Source of the DNA: JAAYCI01 sp964371725 | GTDB lineage: Bacteria > Bacillota > Clostridia > Oscillospirales > Ruminococcaceae | Assembly (NCBI GenBank): GCA_964371725.1 | Contig: CAYJNQ010000023.1 | Location: 1-25,798 of the forward strand | DNA length: 25,798 nt | Direction of reading: 5' to 3' | In this document: positions 8,115-15,119 of the stretch, in pieces | Layout of the letters: every line of letters starts with the position of its first letter | How positions within the stretch are numbered: the first letter of the stretch is position 1 | Program-made: the position numbers and the translations under genes | The notes under the pieces: generated by a model | What the model saw: only the letters and a program-made list of their open reading frames with translations | Databases searched by the model: none | What the model was told of the DNA's origin: nothing

Positions 8115-8148
8115 AGTATACACCTGAAAGGTTACATCTGGGTTACAT
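8115..8148 (-). promoter_or_regulatory. Promoter with 11-bp-spaced direct repeat, surface-protein gene
   Basis: On the + strand the 8-mer GGTTACAT occurs at 8130-8137 and again at 8141-8148, exactly 11 bp apart. On the - strand a -10 box TATACT (complement of 8115-8120) follows at a distance that puts the second repeat on the missing -35 box. Direct repeats with 11-bp period over the -35 are characteristic of activators of the OmpR/PhoB response-regulator family. No regulator of that type lies in the window. Confidence 0.5.
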
Positions 8149-8237
8149 AGAGGCTGAATTTAGCTATTTTTTCAATGATATCAATAAAATACTAATTCGT
8201 GTTTTTTGTGCTATTTCAAAAAAATTAGTCGGAAAAC

Positions 8238-8267
8238 AAAAAACCGCCTATAAAAGGCGGTTTTTTT
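8238..8267 (-). terminator. Terminator of the symporter gene
   Basis: AAAAAACCGCC pairs with GGCGGTTTTTT (8238-8248 with 8256-8266) around a seven-base loop; on the - strand six Ts follow the GC stem. It lies about 90 bases after the symporter stop codon. The A/T flanks make it symmetrical. Confidence 0.85.
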
Positions 8268-8357
8268 CAATGGATTGGCCCAACATCCCCAATTGATGCT
8301 TGGTTTGTTGAAAGCGGTTATCCTGCGTTTCAAAAGCAACCATTTTTACATTTGTGC

Positions 8358-9734
8358 TTATAAAACCAAAATTCCTGCCGCTTCCAGCAGCTTGCTTAAG
8401 AAAATAACCACAAGGAAAATGGGGGCAACATACTTGATCATCAACACAAACAGTTTTTGAGATTTGTCGAATTTGGCAGAGCGGCTCACTTCTTCTATGA
8501 TGGTTTTCGGTTTTAAAATATAACCCACGAAAATGCACGTGAAGAAGGCCACAATCGGCATAAGCACACTATTGCTAATAAAATCAAAGAAGTCCAAAAA
8601 GCTAAAGCCCAAAGGTGTAATCGAGCTCCAAAGCCCATAGCCCAAAGAGGAGGGGATGGCCAAAATAAAGCAACCAATGGCCACAACAATGCAGGTGAAC
8701 TTACGGTTCCAGCCAAAACGATCCATAAAAATGGAGACAATGGTTTCCATTAGGGAAACGGAGGAGGTAAGCACGGCAAAGATAACGAGCAAAAAGAAAA
8801 TGGTGCCAATCAGCGTAGCCGCCTGCATGTCTACAAACACTTTTGGCAAGGTGATGAACATAAGCCCCGCGCCGGCATTCATCGCATCCGGGTCTCCGCC
8901 GGAAAAGGCGAACACGGCGGGAACAATCATCAACCCGGCTAAGAACGCCACGCCGGCATCTAAAATTTCAATTCGTTTTACACTTTTTAAAAGGTTTGCC
9001 TCTTTTTTCAGATAAGAGCCGTAGGTAATCATAATGCCCATGGCCAATGAAAGTGAAAAGAACAATTGCCCCAGCGCGGCAATCACGGTGTTGATGGAAA
9101 AACGCGAAAAGTCCGGTGTGATGTAATACAAAACGCCTTCCCAGCCGCCCGGGCGCGTGATGCTGTAAACCGAAATCACAATCGAAAGCAAGATCAAAAG
9201 TGGCATTAAAACTTTGCTTGCCTTTTCAATGCCTTTTTCAACGCCAATAAAAACGCATCCAAAGGTTAAGAGAACAACCAAAAACAACCAAATCAAGGGC
9301 TCTACCGGCTGCTCGATAAACGCCATAAAAAACGAATCATCGGCTGCGTGTACGGCACTGCCGCTTACAAAAACACCAAGATATTTGAGCACCCAGCCAC
9401 CAATAACACAATAATACGGTAAAATAATCATTGGCACAAGCGAGGCCAAAACACCCAAAAAGGAAAAACGTTTGTCTAGGGATTTAAACGCATGGATGGC
9501 ACTAAGACCGGTTTTGCGGCCAATGGCCAGCTCTGCAAGCATCAAGGCAAAGCCAAAAGTTATAAGCAAAACGGCATATACCAATAGAAATATGCCCCCT
9601 CCGTACTCTGCTGCAAGATAGGGAAACCGCCAAATATTACCAAGCCCCACCGCAGAGGCCGCTGCCGCAAAAATAAAACCAATCTGGCCGGAAAAACTAC
9701 CCCGTTCCTTCTTTCCGCTTTTTTTCTCACTCAT
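8358..9734 (-). CDS. Neurotransmitter:sodium symporter (NSS/SNF) family amino-acid transporter
   Basis: The 458-residue membrane protein carries the NSS signature in the first transmembrane helix (SAVGLGNIWRFPY, then AAEYGGG), which forms the sodium and substrate sites in LeuT/MhsT-like transporters. Its length is that of the short, 11-helix bacterial members. These proteins import amino acids, commonly aromatic or branched ones, with sodium; the exact substrate is not readable. The in-frame extension to 9827 is rejected because AGGGG lies seven bases before the ATG at 9734 (MSEKKSGKK). The gene stands alone, with its own promoter (9863-9890) and terminator (8238-8267). Confidence 0.92.
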   Translation of the reverse strand: MSEKKSGKKERGSFSGQIGFIFAAAASAVGLGNIWRFPYLAAEYGGGIFLLVYAVLLITFGFALMLAELAIGRKTGLSAIHAFKSLDKRFSFLGVLASLVPMIILPYYCVIGGWVLKYLGVFVSGSAVHAADDSFFMAFIEQPVEPLIWLFLVVLLTFGCVFIGVEKGIEKASKVLMPLLILLSIVISVYSITRPGGWEGVLYYITPDFSRFSINTVIAALGQLFFSLSLAMGIMITYGSYLKKEANLLKSVKRIEILDAGVAFLAGLMIVPAVFAFSGGDPDAMNAGAGLMFITLPKVFVDMQAATLIGTIFFLLVIFAVLTSSVSLMETIVSIFMDRFGWNRKFTCIVVAIGCFILAIPSSLGYGLWSSITPLGFSFLDFFDFISNSVLMPIVAFFTCIFVGYILKPKTIIEEVSRSAKFDKSQKLFVLMIKYVAPIFLVVIFLSKLLEAAGILVL

Positions 9735-10054
9735 GAGAGCACCCCTTTTCATCATAAATGGAATAACAGTTGTCTGCTTTTGCAAATCGTGGCCATCGCC
9801 CACATCATGCCGCCGTATATTCAACACCGGAATGGTTCAAGCAATTCCCAGTGTGTTCCTATATGATACCACAAAACAATCATTCTGCAAAACATTTTTT
9901 TTTCACACAGTGGCAATAGGCCACGCCCTAGGTGGCAGCAAGGGGAAAGCCTTCGGCACACGCTCTTCAAGGGCAGCTTGCAGCCTTTTTGGAAACAATT
10001 CGATTGGGCCGCAAGGCCCCGTTGCTTTTTCTGCTTTGCAAGTTCCCCCACCAC
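9735..10054. other. Intergenic region upstream of the symporter gene
   Basis: The 320 bases hold the symporter promoter (9863-9890), a leader of about 120 bases, and a short GC-rich stem GGGCC/GGCCC with a GCAA loop at about 10004-10018 that could end the DUF1697 transcript, although no T-run follows. I see no RNA gene or known riboswitch. Confidence 0.5.
9863..9890 (-). promoter_or_regulatory. Predicted promoter of the symporter gene
   Basis: On the - strand TTGCAG (complement of 9885-9890), a 16-bp spacer and TATCAT (complement of 9863-9868) form a moderate SigA-type promoter. Transcription would start near 9855, leaving about 120 untranslated bases. Confidence 0.5.
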
Positions 10055-10678
10055 CTACTCAGAGGCGATGGGGGAAGCAAAGTCTATCCCTGCAAGGGCA
10101 CAAAGCTTCTTTGATGTGTTGGCATTCCGTATGGTCACCTTGCCATACACGCAGGACGAGGAAATTTTGCTCCATCTTGTCCGCGTGAAAGTTGCCCTGG
10201 GTGCCGACCAAAAAATCACATTTTCAGAAGCTTCCACTTGTTCAAATTCCGGCTTTGGCTCGCCAACGGCCGAAAGAACTGCTTCGGCGGCGGTTGGCGG
10301 AATTAGGAAAATGGCTTGATGCACGGTTTCCGCTTCGCTCGGGGCATCCCACCACGCGGGGGCATGGCGCAAAGCATCGCCCATTTCCCCGGCGCTGAGC
10401 ACCGTAACCGGAATGGCAAGCGAAAAGTTCTTTATCATCAAATCGTTGCAGGTTTGGATAAGTTTCTGTTTATCGTGTATTGTGCTCTCGAAAATAACGT
10501 TGCCACTGTTGATGTAGGTGCTTACATTTGTAAAACCCGCTTTTGTAAAATATTCTCGTAGCAATGGCATGGAAACTTTATTTTTACCACCCACATTGAT
10601 GCCACGAAGCAAGGCAATGTAGGTTTTTGACAAAGCGGGCACACTGCCCGTGTGGCGCTTGGTTTCGTGCAGCAGCAT
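10055..10678 (-). CDS. DUF1697 family protein
   Basis: The N-terminal segment TYIALLRGINVGGKNKVSM followed by GFTNVSTYINSGNVIFES is the hallmark of DUF1697, conserved cytoplasmic proteins of about 180 residues without an established function. The protein has 207 residues from the ATG at 10678, which follows AAAGGG with an eight-base spacer; a GTG three codons upstream is possible but less well placed. The first about 20 residues precede the usual family start and are unusual. It is separated from the DUF1905 gene upstream by 84 bases that include only a weak hairpin, so read-through is possible. No context clue to function. Confidence 0.85.
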   Translation of the reverse strand: MLLHETKRHTGSVPALSKTYIALLRGINVGGKNKVSMPLLREYFTKAGFTNVSTYINSGNVIFESTIHDKQKLIQTCNDLMIKNFSLAIPVTVLSAGEMGDALRHAPAWWDAPSEAETVHQAIFLIPPTAAEAVLSAVGEPKPEFEQVEASENVIFWSAPRATFTRTRWSKISSSCVYGKVTIRNANTSKKLCALAGIDFASPIASE

Positions 10679-10762
10679 TAAAATCACCCTTTCTATCCCA
10701 TATAAAGGGTTAAGAACCCAATTTTTTGCTTATCCAAATACAAATCATAACGCATGTGGCTC

Positions 10763-11047
10763 TCAGATGAATTCGATTACAACGGCCACGCTGTCGCCCG
10801 GGGTTTTGCCAAGCTTTGTTCGGATACTTTTGAGCATCCCAAGGATATAACAAACCGAACCATCTTCGTTTTTCACGCCCATGTTCACAATGCTGCCAAC
10901 ATAGGGCTCGCCGTCAAAGGTGGCATGAACACGCAGCCGCCCTTTGCCAAACTGCGCCTTGATGTCAAGGGGCACGGGCACATAAGCACCACCCCCGCTG
11001 CCCTCGCAAATCGTCGCTGTAAAACGCAGTGGTTGTTCACTTAACAT
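10763..11047 (-). CDS. DUF1905 domain protein
   Basis: The 94-residue protein has the small beta-barrel DUF1905 pattern: FTATICEGSGGGAYVPVPLDI near the start, then GRLRVHATFDGEPY in the middle and LGKTPGDSVAVVIEFI at the end. DUF1905 occurs alone or fused to YdeI-type domains; its role is unknown. The start is ambiguous: ATG at 11047 or GTG at 11053, both after GAGGTG (complement of 11058-11063). The GNAT-SnoaL gene stops nine bases upstream of the latter, so the two are almost certainly co-transcribed. It is the last gene of the chain that begins with the DUF6110-like gene. Confidence 0.8.
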   Translation of the reverse strand: MLSEQPLRFTATICEGSGGGAYVPVPLDIKAQFGKGRLRVHATFDGEPYVGSIVNMGVKNEDGSVCYILGMLKSIRTKLGKTPGDSVAVVIEFI

Positions 11048-11061
11048 GGTCACCGCTCACC

Positions 11062-11874
11062 TCACTCGATTGGTAAGCCGTTCATTTTCAGAAAGCTCAG
11101 CTTGTCCATATAGCCGCGTTGAAAAACAATTTTACCACCCACGATGTTGAAAAAACCACAGCCCCGAAAGCCTTTTGGGTCTTTCCACTCCATAATGGCA
11201 AAATTGCCGTCCATGAAAATGTTTTCGAGAATGCACACCATTTCAGCGGTGTCAAATTCCTCTGTAAACCTCTCCAAAATCGCCTTTTTGCCAATGACGG
11301 GGTCTGTTACCACTTGATGGTTGATGGCATCCTCTGTGTAAAACTCGCTCAGGGCTTTTGCATCGGCGGTGTTAAAAACATCAATCCAATTTAAAAGTGT
11401 TTCTTTTGGGGTTAAATCGCCGTTTATCTTTCGTTTGTATACAGTTCGACTTCCGCCGTCACCGCCTACAACACCGCTGTTTACAAACCCCATTTTTTGA
11501 TAAAATCGGTTGGCACGAGGGGAGCTGACAAAGCACTCAAGCTGGATCTCGCTCTCGTTCTGAAACAGGTTTTGCGTGGCATAAGCAATCAACATTTGCG
11601 CAATGCCCTTGCCCCAATAGGGCACATCCACAGACAAGCCCTGTATCTCGTTTCCATGGGTGAACAAAAACCCAATCACCGTGTCGCTGTCTAGAATAAT
11701 GCTTGCGTTGTCGTATATTTTTGACGAATCACTGTCGCAGGCGCCGCTGTTTATATAGCGGTCTGCCATCTCATCGCCAAGGTGGCAGCGCTCGTATACG
11801 TCCACAATCTTCCGCCCAAGCGCGAGGACGGCGGTTTTGTCGGCGTCACTTGCTTTTCTTATCTTGTAGCGCAT
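11062..11874 (-). CDS. GNAT acetyltransferase fused to a SnoaL-like (NTF2-fold) domain
   Basis: A 270-residue two-domain protein. Residues about 1-150 are a GNAT N-acetyltransferase; the acetyl-CoA loop region reads LSVDVPYWGKGIAQMLI and the later ANRFYQKMGFVNSG is the typical beta-4/alpha-4 end. Residues about 155-270 look like a SnoaL-like/NTF2-fold polyketide-cyclase-type domain (LLNWIDVFNTADAKALSEFYTEDAINH; IMEWKDPKGFRGCGFFNIVGGKIV). GNAT domains acetylate amines; small NTF2-fold domains often bind hydrophobic small molecules. The combination suggests modification or detoxification of a small molecule, which is inference. ATG 11874 gives a clean GNAT N-terminus (MRYKIRK) but a weak ribosome site; TTG 11916 would add 14 residues and has GGGGGTG just upstream. 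Confidence 0.8.
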   Translation of the reverse strand: MRYKIRKASDADKTAVLALGRKIVDVYERCHLGDEMADRYINSGACDSDSSKIYDNASIILDSDTVIGFLFTHGNEIQGLSVDVPYWGKGIAQMLIAYATQNLFQNESEIQLECFVSSPRANRFYQKMGFVNSGVVGGDGGSRTVYKRKINGDLTPKETLLNWIDVFNTADAKALSEFYTEDAINHQVVTDPVIGKKAILERFTEEFDTAEMVCILENIFMDGNFAIMEWKDPKGFRGCGFFNIVGGKIVFQRGYMDKLSFLKMNGLPIE

Positions 11875-11937
11875 AGTTGGCTCGCTTTCTAAAAATTGTT
11901 TTTGCAAAATGCTCAAGGCACCCCCTGTTTTGGTGGG

Positions 11938-12516
11938 CTACAACCCTTCCATAAACAGGTAGATGCCAAGAAGAATCAGCACAAAGCCGCCAAATACTTC
12001 TGCTTTGTTGTTAAGCCGCGTGCCAATTTGGATGCCCACCCGCACGGCAAGGATGCACATGAAAAAAGTGATGGACGCAATGAGACATACAGCGAAAAGC
12101 ATGAAAGAAAATGCTTCACTTGCATAACTGGCGCCCACAGACAGGGCATCGATGCTTGTGGAAAGTGCCTGCACAAACATGATTTTAATGGTCAGTGTGC
12201 GTGGTGTTTCCTCGGTGTTTTCAGGACATCGTTCTTTATGGCGAATATGCTGGATGGCGTCTACAATCATTTTGATGCCCACCGCACACAAAAGAATCAG
12301 TGCGATGAACGGCTGATAGGCAAAAATGGCACTGGGCAAAAGGCCAATACCAAAATAGCCGATAAGCGGCATAATGCCTTGAAACAGCGCAAAAGGGAGC
12401 GCGATTCTAAGCGTGGTGGGCCAGTTTGGCCGGTAGACAAGCCCGTTGCAGGTGCATACACAACTGGCGTCGATGGCAAGGCCGATGCCGAGCAAAAAAA
12501 CAGGTATAAAACTCAT
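11938..12516 (-). CDS. mntP: MntP-type manganese efflux pump
   Basis: The 192-residue membrane protein has the MntP (formerly DUF204/YebN) architecture of six helices in two repeats, each with a conserved acid: Asp16 in GIGLAIDASCV and Asp123 in STSIDALSVGAS. MntP exports Mn2+ from the cytoplasm. The length matches the family when the start is placed at ATG 12516; the longer frame to 12678 would run through the preceding small gene and a hairpin. An odd point is the first repeat, where the usual small residues after Asp16 are replaced by a CVCTC cluster (Cys19, Cys21, Cys23), which could change metal preference. It follows a metal ATPase and precedes the GNAT-SnoaL gene by 63 bases. Confidence 0.88.
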   Translation of the reverse strand: MSFIPVFLLGIGLAIDASCVCTCNGLVYRPNWPTTLRIALPFALFQGIMPLIGYFGIGLLPSAIFAYQPFIALILLCAVGIKMIVDAIQHIRHKERCPENTEETPRTLTIKIMFVQALSTSIDALSVGASYASEAFSFMLFAVCLIASITFFMCILAVRVGIQIGTRLNNKAEVFGGFVLILLGIYLFMEGL

Positions 12517-12565
12517 GAAATTCACTTTCTTTCTGATAGCGTGTGCATGCGGACGGATAAAGTGA

Positions 12566-12603
12566 AAAGGGAAAGACAGAGTTTGTGCGCTGCCTTTCCC
12601 TTT
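12566..12603 (-). terminator. Hairpin between the small membrane peptide and mntP
   Basis: AAAGGGAAAG (12566-12575) pairs with CTTTCCCTTT (12594-12603), and CAG/CTG inside extends the stem after one mismatch. On the - strand it is followed by a broken T-run (TTTTCACTTT). It would partly stop transcription before mntP or serve as the switchable part of a leader. I did not find the yybP-ykoY manganese riboswitch core here. Confidence 0.5.
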
Positions 12604-12614
12604 ATATTCAGAAT

Positions 12615-12695
12615 CTACTGATGCTTTGCCCCGGTCCAAAAACACATAATGAGGCAAAATACGGCTAGATAGGCCCAAAATTTATGTTGTTTCAT
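12615..12695 (-). CDS. 26-residue membrane peptide (DUF6219-like)
   Basis: An unlisted small gene. Its ATG (12693-12695) overlaps the TGA of the ATPase gene as ATGA, and AGGAG (inside the ATPase 3' end) sits seven bases upstream, so translational coupling is likely. The peptide starts MKQHKFWAYLAVFCLIM and ends TGAKHQ: a basic HKFW start, a single hydrophobic helix of about 15 residues and a short basic tail. From memory, this resembles the tiny HKFW-type proteins catalogued as DUF6219, which occur next to P-type ATPases in Clostridia. A role as ATPase subunit or regulator, like other one-helix peptides of P-type pumps, is inferred. Confidence 0.72.
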   Translation of the reverse strand: MKQHKFWAYLAVFCLIMCFWTGAKHQ

Positions 12696-14815
12696 TGCGG
12701 TTCTCCTGTTTGCATGGATTTTTCTTTGGGGGTACGTAAAATGGGTTTTGCAGAGCCTGCAGCCAGCGCAAGCGTGGAGGTGTTGTGCAGCAAAGCAGAT
12801 TGGCTTGCCGTGATGACACCGAAAAGCCCAAGCGCAATGAGCGCTGTGTTAAAGCCAGCAATCAAACCATATTGTCGCTGAATTTTTTGCATAAGACCCT
12901 CGGCCAGTTGCCGCGCTGTCACAATTTTGGTTAAATCGTCGCTGAGCACGGAAATATCGGCTACCTCTCGTGCAATGTCGGAGGAACCGTTCAAGGTAAG
13001 CGATACGTCCGCACAGCTAAGCGCCGGCGCGTCGTTGATGCCATCGCCCACCATGAGCACCGTTTTTCCATCACGTTTCAGTTTTTCAATGATGCTTGCC
13101 TTTCCATCCGGCAATACAGCGGCATAGTAGCTGTCCAGGCAAAGCAAATCGCTTGTATATTTGGCGCTGCCTTCGCTGTCGCCTGTAATCATCATAATTT
13201 CCCTGATACCCTGCAGGCGCAAAAGTGCCACCGTTTGCTTTGCATCCGCTCGGGGCGGGTCGTTCACACAAATAATGCCCACAAGCTCCCCGTCCACAGC
13301 CAGATACACCGCACTGTCGCTGCCAATTTGTTCATTGAGCCATGCTTCTCTCTCATGGGGAAAAGGCACGCGCTCGTCTTCGAACACAAAATGCTTGCTG
13401 CCAATCACCGAGCGAAGCCCTTCGTAGCTGCTGGCAATGCCGTGTGCCACAATATAATCCACCTTGCCGTGCCCCTCGGGGTGGGCAACGCCTTGTTTTT
13501 TGGCATGGTCAATGATGGAGGCGGCCACGCTGTGTGGAAAATGCTCTTCCAGGCAGGCGGCCACGCGCAGCACTTTTTCTTCGCTGTAGCCTTCGTGCAT
13601 AACAATGACCTTCGATACCTTGGGCACGGCATTGGTAAGCGTGCCGGTTTTGTCGAACACCACAGTGTCTACCTTGGACAAAAGCTCCAGGTATTTGCCA
13701 CCCTTCACCAAAATTTCGTGGTTCACACCTTCCCGCAGGGAGGAAATGATGGTAAGCGGTGTGGTGAGTTTGATGGCACAGGAGAAATCAACCATCAACA
13801 CAGAAAGTGCACGCGCCATGCTGCGTGTGAAAAGCAGTGTGGCCAAAAACAGGCCCAAACTAACGGGCACAATGTCATCGGCCAGGCGTTCGGCCTTGCC
13901 TTGCACATGGGCCTTTTCTTTTTCGCCGGTGTCGATGAGGTCGATGATTTTGGCAATGCGAGATTCGTTTTTAAGCCAACGCACGCAAACGTCCACTTCG
14001 CCCTCTTCGAGCACGGTGCCGGCAAACACCGTGCCACCCACTGTTTTGTGGGCAGGCAAAGGCTCACCTGTCATCGTGGCTTCGTTGAGCATGGCATCGC
14101 CGCTCACAATGCTGCCATCCACGGGAACCATGCTGCCGGCGCGAATACGAATCACATCCCCTATGGCCACTTCGCTCATGTGCACTTCGGTTTCGATGCC
14201 GTCTTGCAAAAGCCACACCTTGTCCACATTGATGGCAAGGCTTTCGGCCAAGGCGTGTTTGGCGCGAATATTGGCATAACCTTGTAAAAGGTCCGATAAA
14301 CCAAGCAAGAACATCGTGGATGAAGCCGTGCCAAACTGGCCCGTGGCCAAAGAGGCGCCAATGGCCGTTGCATCCAACACTTCCACACTAAGTTTGCCGC
14401 GAAGCAGAGCAGAAAACCCCAGGCGCAAAAAGGAAAGGGCCTTGTAACCGGTGTATAGCTTTTGCAAAGACATAGGCAAAAACACCATGCGAAGCACATG
14501 AGCCGCACAGTGTAGCGCCACTTTCTTTTTAAAACAAAGCTCCAGTTCTTTGGTTCTTTGCGCTTCGCTTAAAACGCCTTCATGGATGTCGCAAAGCGAG
14601 CGCTCGGAAAAGAAATTCAATACCGTTTCCTGCGCTTCCTCGCCTTGATAAAGCACCAATATCGAGCCGTTTTTATCGTTGGCCGATGCCTGTGTGACAC
14701 CGTTTATGGCAAGCAAAGACTCACAAAGCCCACAACATTGCTCTTTTGAGAAAATGTATTTGCCAAAGCGAAGCCGAAGACGACCGGGCGTGTTGCATAC
14801 AATTTGAAATTTCAT
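12692..14815 (-). CDS. P1B-type heavy-metal ATPase with SCAIK ion motif
   Basis: The 707-residue P-type ATPase has the expected order: TGE (249-251), phosphorylated Asp388 in DKTGT, an HP-type nucleotide motif as HFPHSVA (425-431), TGD (544-546) and GDGIND (590-595). The transmembrane metal motif is SCAIK (345-349) instead of the CPC of copper and zinc pumps. The N-terminal domain (1-75) begins TPGRLRLRFG like HMA-related domains but lacks a clean CXXC; it has CCGLC (27-31). Variants like this are known in pumps proposed to move manganese or other transition metals, and MntP lies downstream, so Mn2+ export is favoured but unproven. The gene starts seven bases before the end region of the DUF6110-like gene and overlaps the 26-residue gene by ATGA. 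Confidence 0.9.
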   Translation of the reverse strand: MKFQIVCNTPGRLRLRFGKYIFSKEQCCGLCESLLAINGVTQASANDKNGSILVLYQGEEAQETVLNFFSERSLCDIHEGVLSEAQRTKELELCFKKKVALHCAAHVLRMVFLPMSLQKLYTGYKALSFLRLGFSALLRGKLSVEVLDATAIGASLATGQFGTASSTMFLLGLSDLLQGYANIRAKHALAESLAINVDKVWLLQDGIETEVHMSEVAIGDVIRIRAGSMVPVDGSIVSGDAMLNEATMTGEPLPAHKTVGGTVFAGTVLEEGEVDVCVRWLKNESRIAKIIDLIDTGEKEKAHVQGKAERLADDIVPVSLGLFLATLLFTRSMARALSVLMVDFSCAIKLTTPLTIISSLREGVNHEILVKGGKYLELLSKVDTVVFDKTGTLTNAVPKVSKVIVMHEGYSEEKVLRVAACLEEHFPHSVAASIIDHAKKQGVAHPEGHGKVDYIVAHGIASSYEGLRSVIGSKHFVFEDERVPFPHEREAWLNEQIGSDSAVYLAVDGELVGIICVNDPPRADAKQTVALLRLQGIREIMMITGDSEGSAKYTSDLLCLDSYYAAVLPDGKASIIEKLKRDGKTVLMVGDGINDAPALSCADVSLTLNGSSDIAREVADISVLSDDLTKIVTARQLAEGLMQKIQRQYGLIAGFNTALIALGLFGVITASQSALLHNTSTLALAAGSAKPILRTPKEKSMQTGEPQ

Positions 14816-14821
14816 AAATCC

Positions 14822-15079
14822 TTATTTCTCACTTGTTTCGCAAGCTCCGTCACAGCTACACTGCGCGGCTGTTTTGGCCTCGCTGCAAAGGTCATCGGCT
14901 TCTTCGCGGATGTTGTTCACTTCTTCGCTCACACTATCTTTCAGCATCATGCCTTTGGCCAGTGCATTCACGGCCAATTTGCGCACGGGTTTTGCCTTTA
15001 GTACATTAAAAAGCACCACACCGGCCACGGCCCCAGCCGCAAAAATAATGTTCTTTTCTTTGCTCATCCAGTATAACAT
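14822..15079 (-). CDS. DUF6110-like small membrane-anchored protein with Cys-rich tail
   Basis: The 85-residue protein has one hydrophobic helix (about residues 10-27, IIFAAGAVAGVVLFNVL), an amphipathic middle part (LAKGMMLKDSVSEEVNNIREEAD) and a tail with four cysteines (Cys65, 74, 76, 80; QCSCDGAC). This pattern matches small proteins catalogued as DUF6110 that precede heavy-metal ATPases in Clostridia; the family name is given from memory. The tail could bind metal and hand it to the pump. ATG 15079 has AGGAGG eight bases upstream. The stop codon lies six bases before the ATPase ATG, so both are on one mRNA. Confidence 0.72.
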   Translation of the reverse strand: MLYWMSKEKNIIFAAGAVAGVVLFNVLKAKPVRKLAVNALAKGMMLKDSVSEEVNNIREEADDLCSEAKTAAQCSCDGACETSEK

Positions 15080-15110
15080 AGATAAAACCTCCTAATCTGT
15101 AGTTTTTTTT

Positions 15111-15119
15111 ATTATAACA
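15111..15119 (-). promoter_or_regulatory. Extended -10 promoter of the metal-ATPase operon
   Basis: On the - strand TGTTATAAT (complement of 15111-15119) is a perfect extended -10 element without a good -35 box. It overlaps the stop codon of the AraC-type gene. Transcription would start near 15104, about 25 bases before the DUF6110-like ATG. Lack of a -35 box fits a promoter needing an activator, for which the neighbouring AraC protein is a candidate. Confidence 0.6.

Larger units (their letters stand above)
8039..8357. other. Intergenic region: surface-protein promoter and symporter terminator
   Basis: The 319 bases hold the regulatory region of the surface-protein gene (direct repeats and -10 box at 8115-8148), an AT-rich stretch at about 8160-8235, and the terminator of the upstream symporter gene (8238-8267). 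Nothing is recognised between 8268 and 8357. Confidence 0.6.

Noticed and set aside
8092..8122. + strand promoter TTGACT...TATACA upstream of the surface-protein gene
   Set aside because: The spacer is 19 bp and no + strand gene follows; the same bases make better sense as - strand control elements.
12517..12614. yybP-ykoY manganese riboswitch before mntP
   Set aside because: The space between the micro-peptide stop and mntP is about 100 bases and holds one hairpin; I could not find the conserved core.
11896..12621. 241-codon open frame on the + strand opposite mntP
   Set aside because: It is hydrophilic, spans three genes on the other strand and the hairpin at 12566-12603.
13235..14287. 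350-codon open frame on the + strand opposite the metal ATPase gene
   Set aside because: It lies entirely antisense to a clear P-type ATPase with all motifs; the product is His/Gly-rich without family likeness and has no ribosome binding site.
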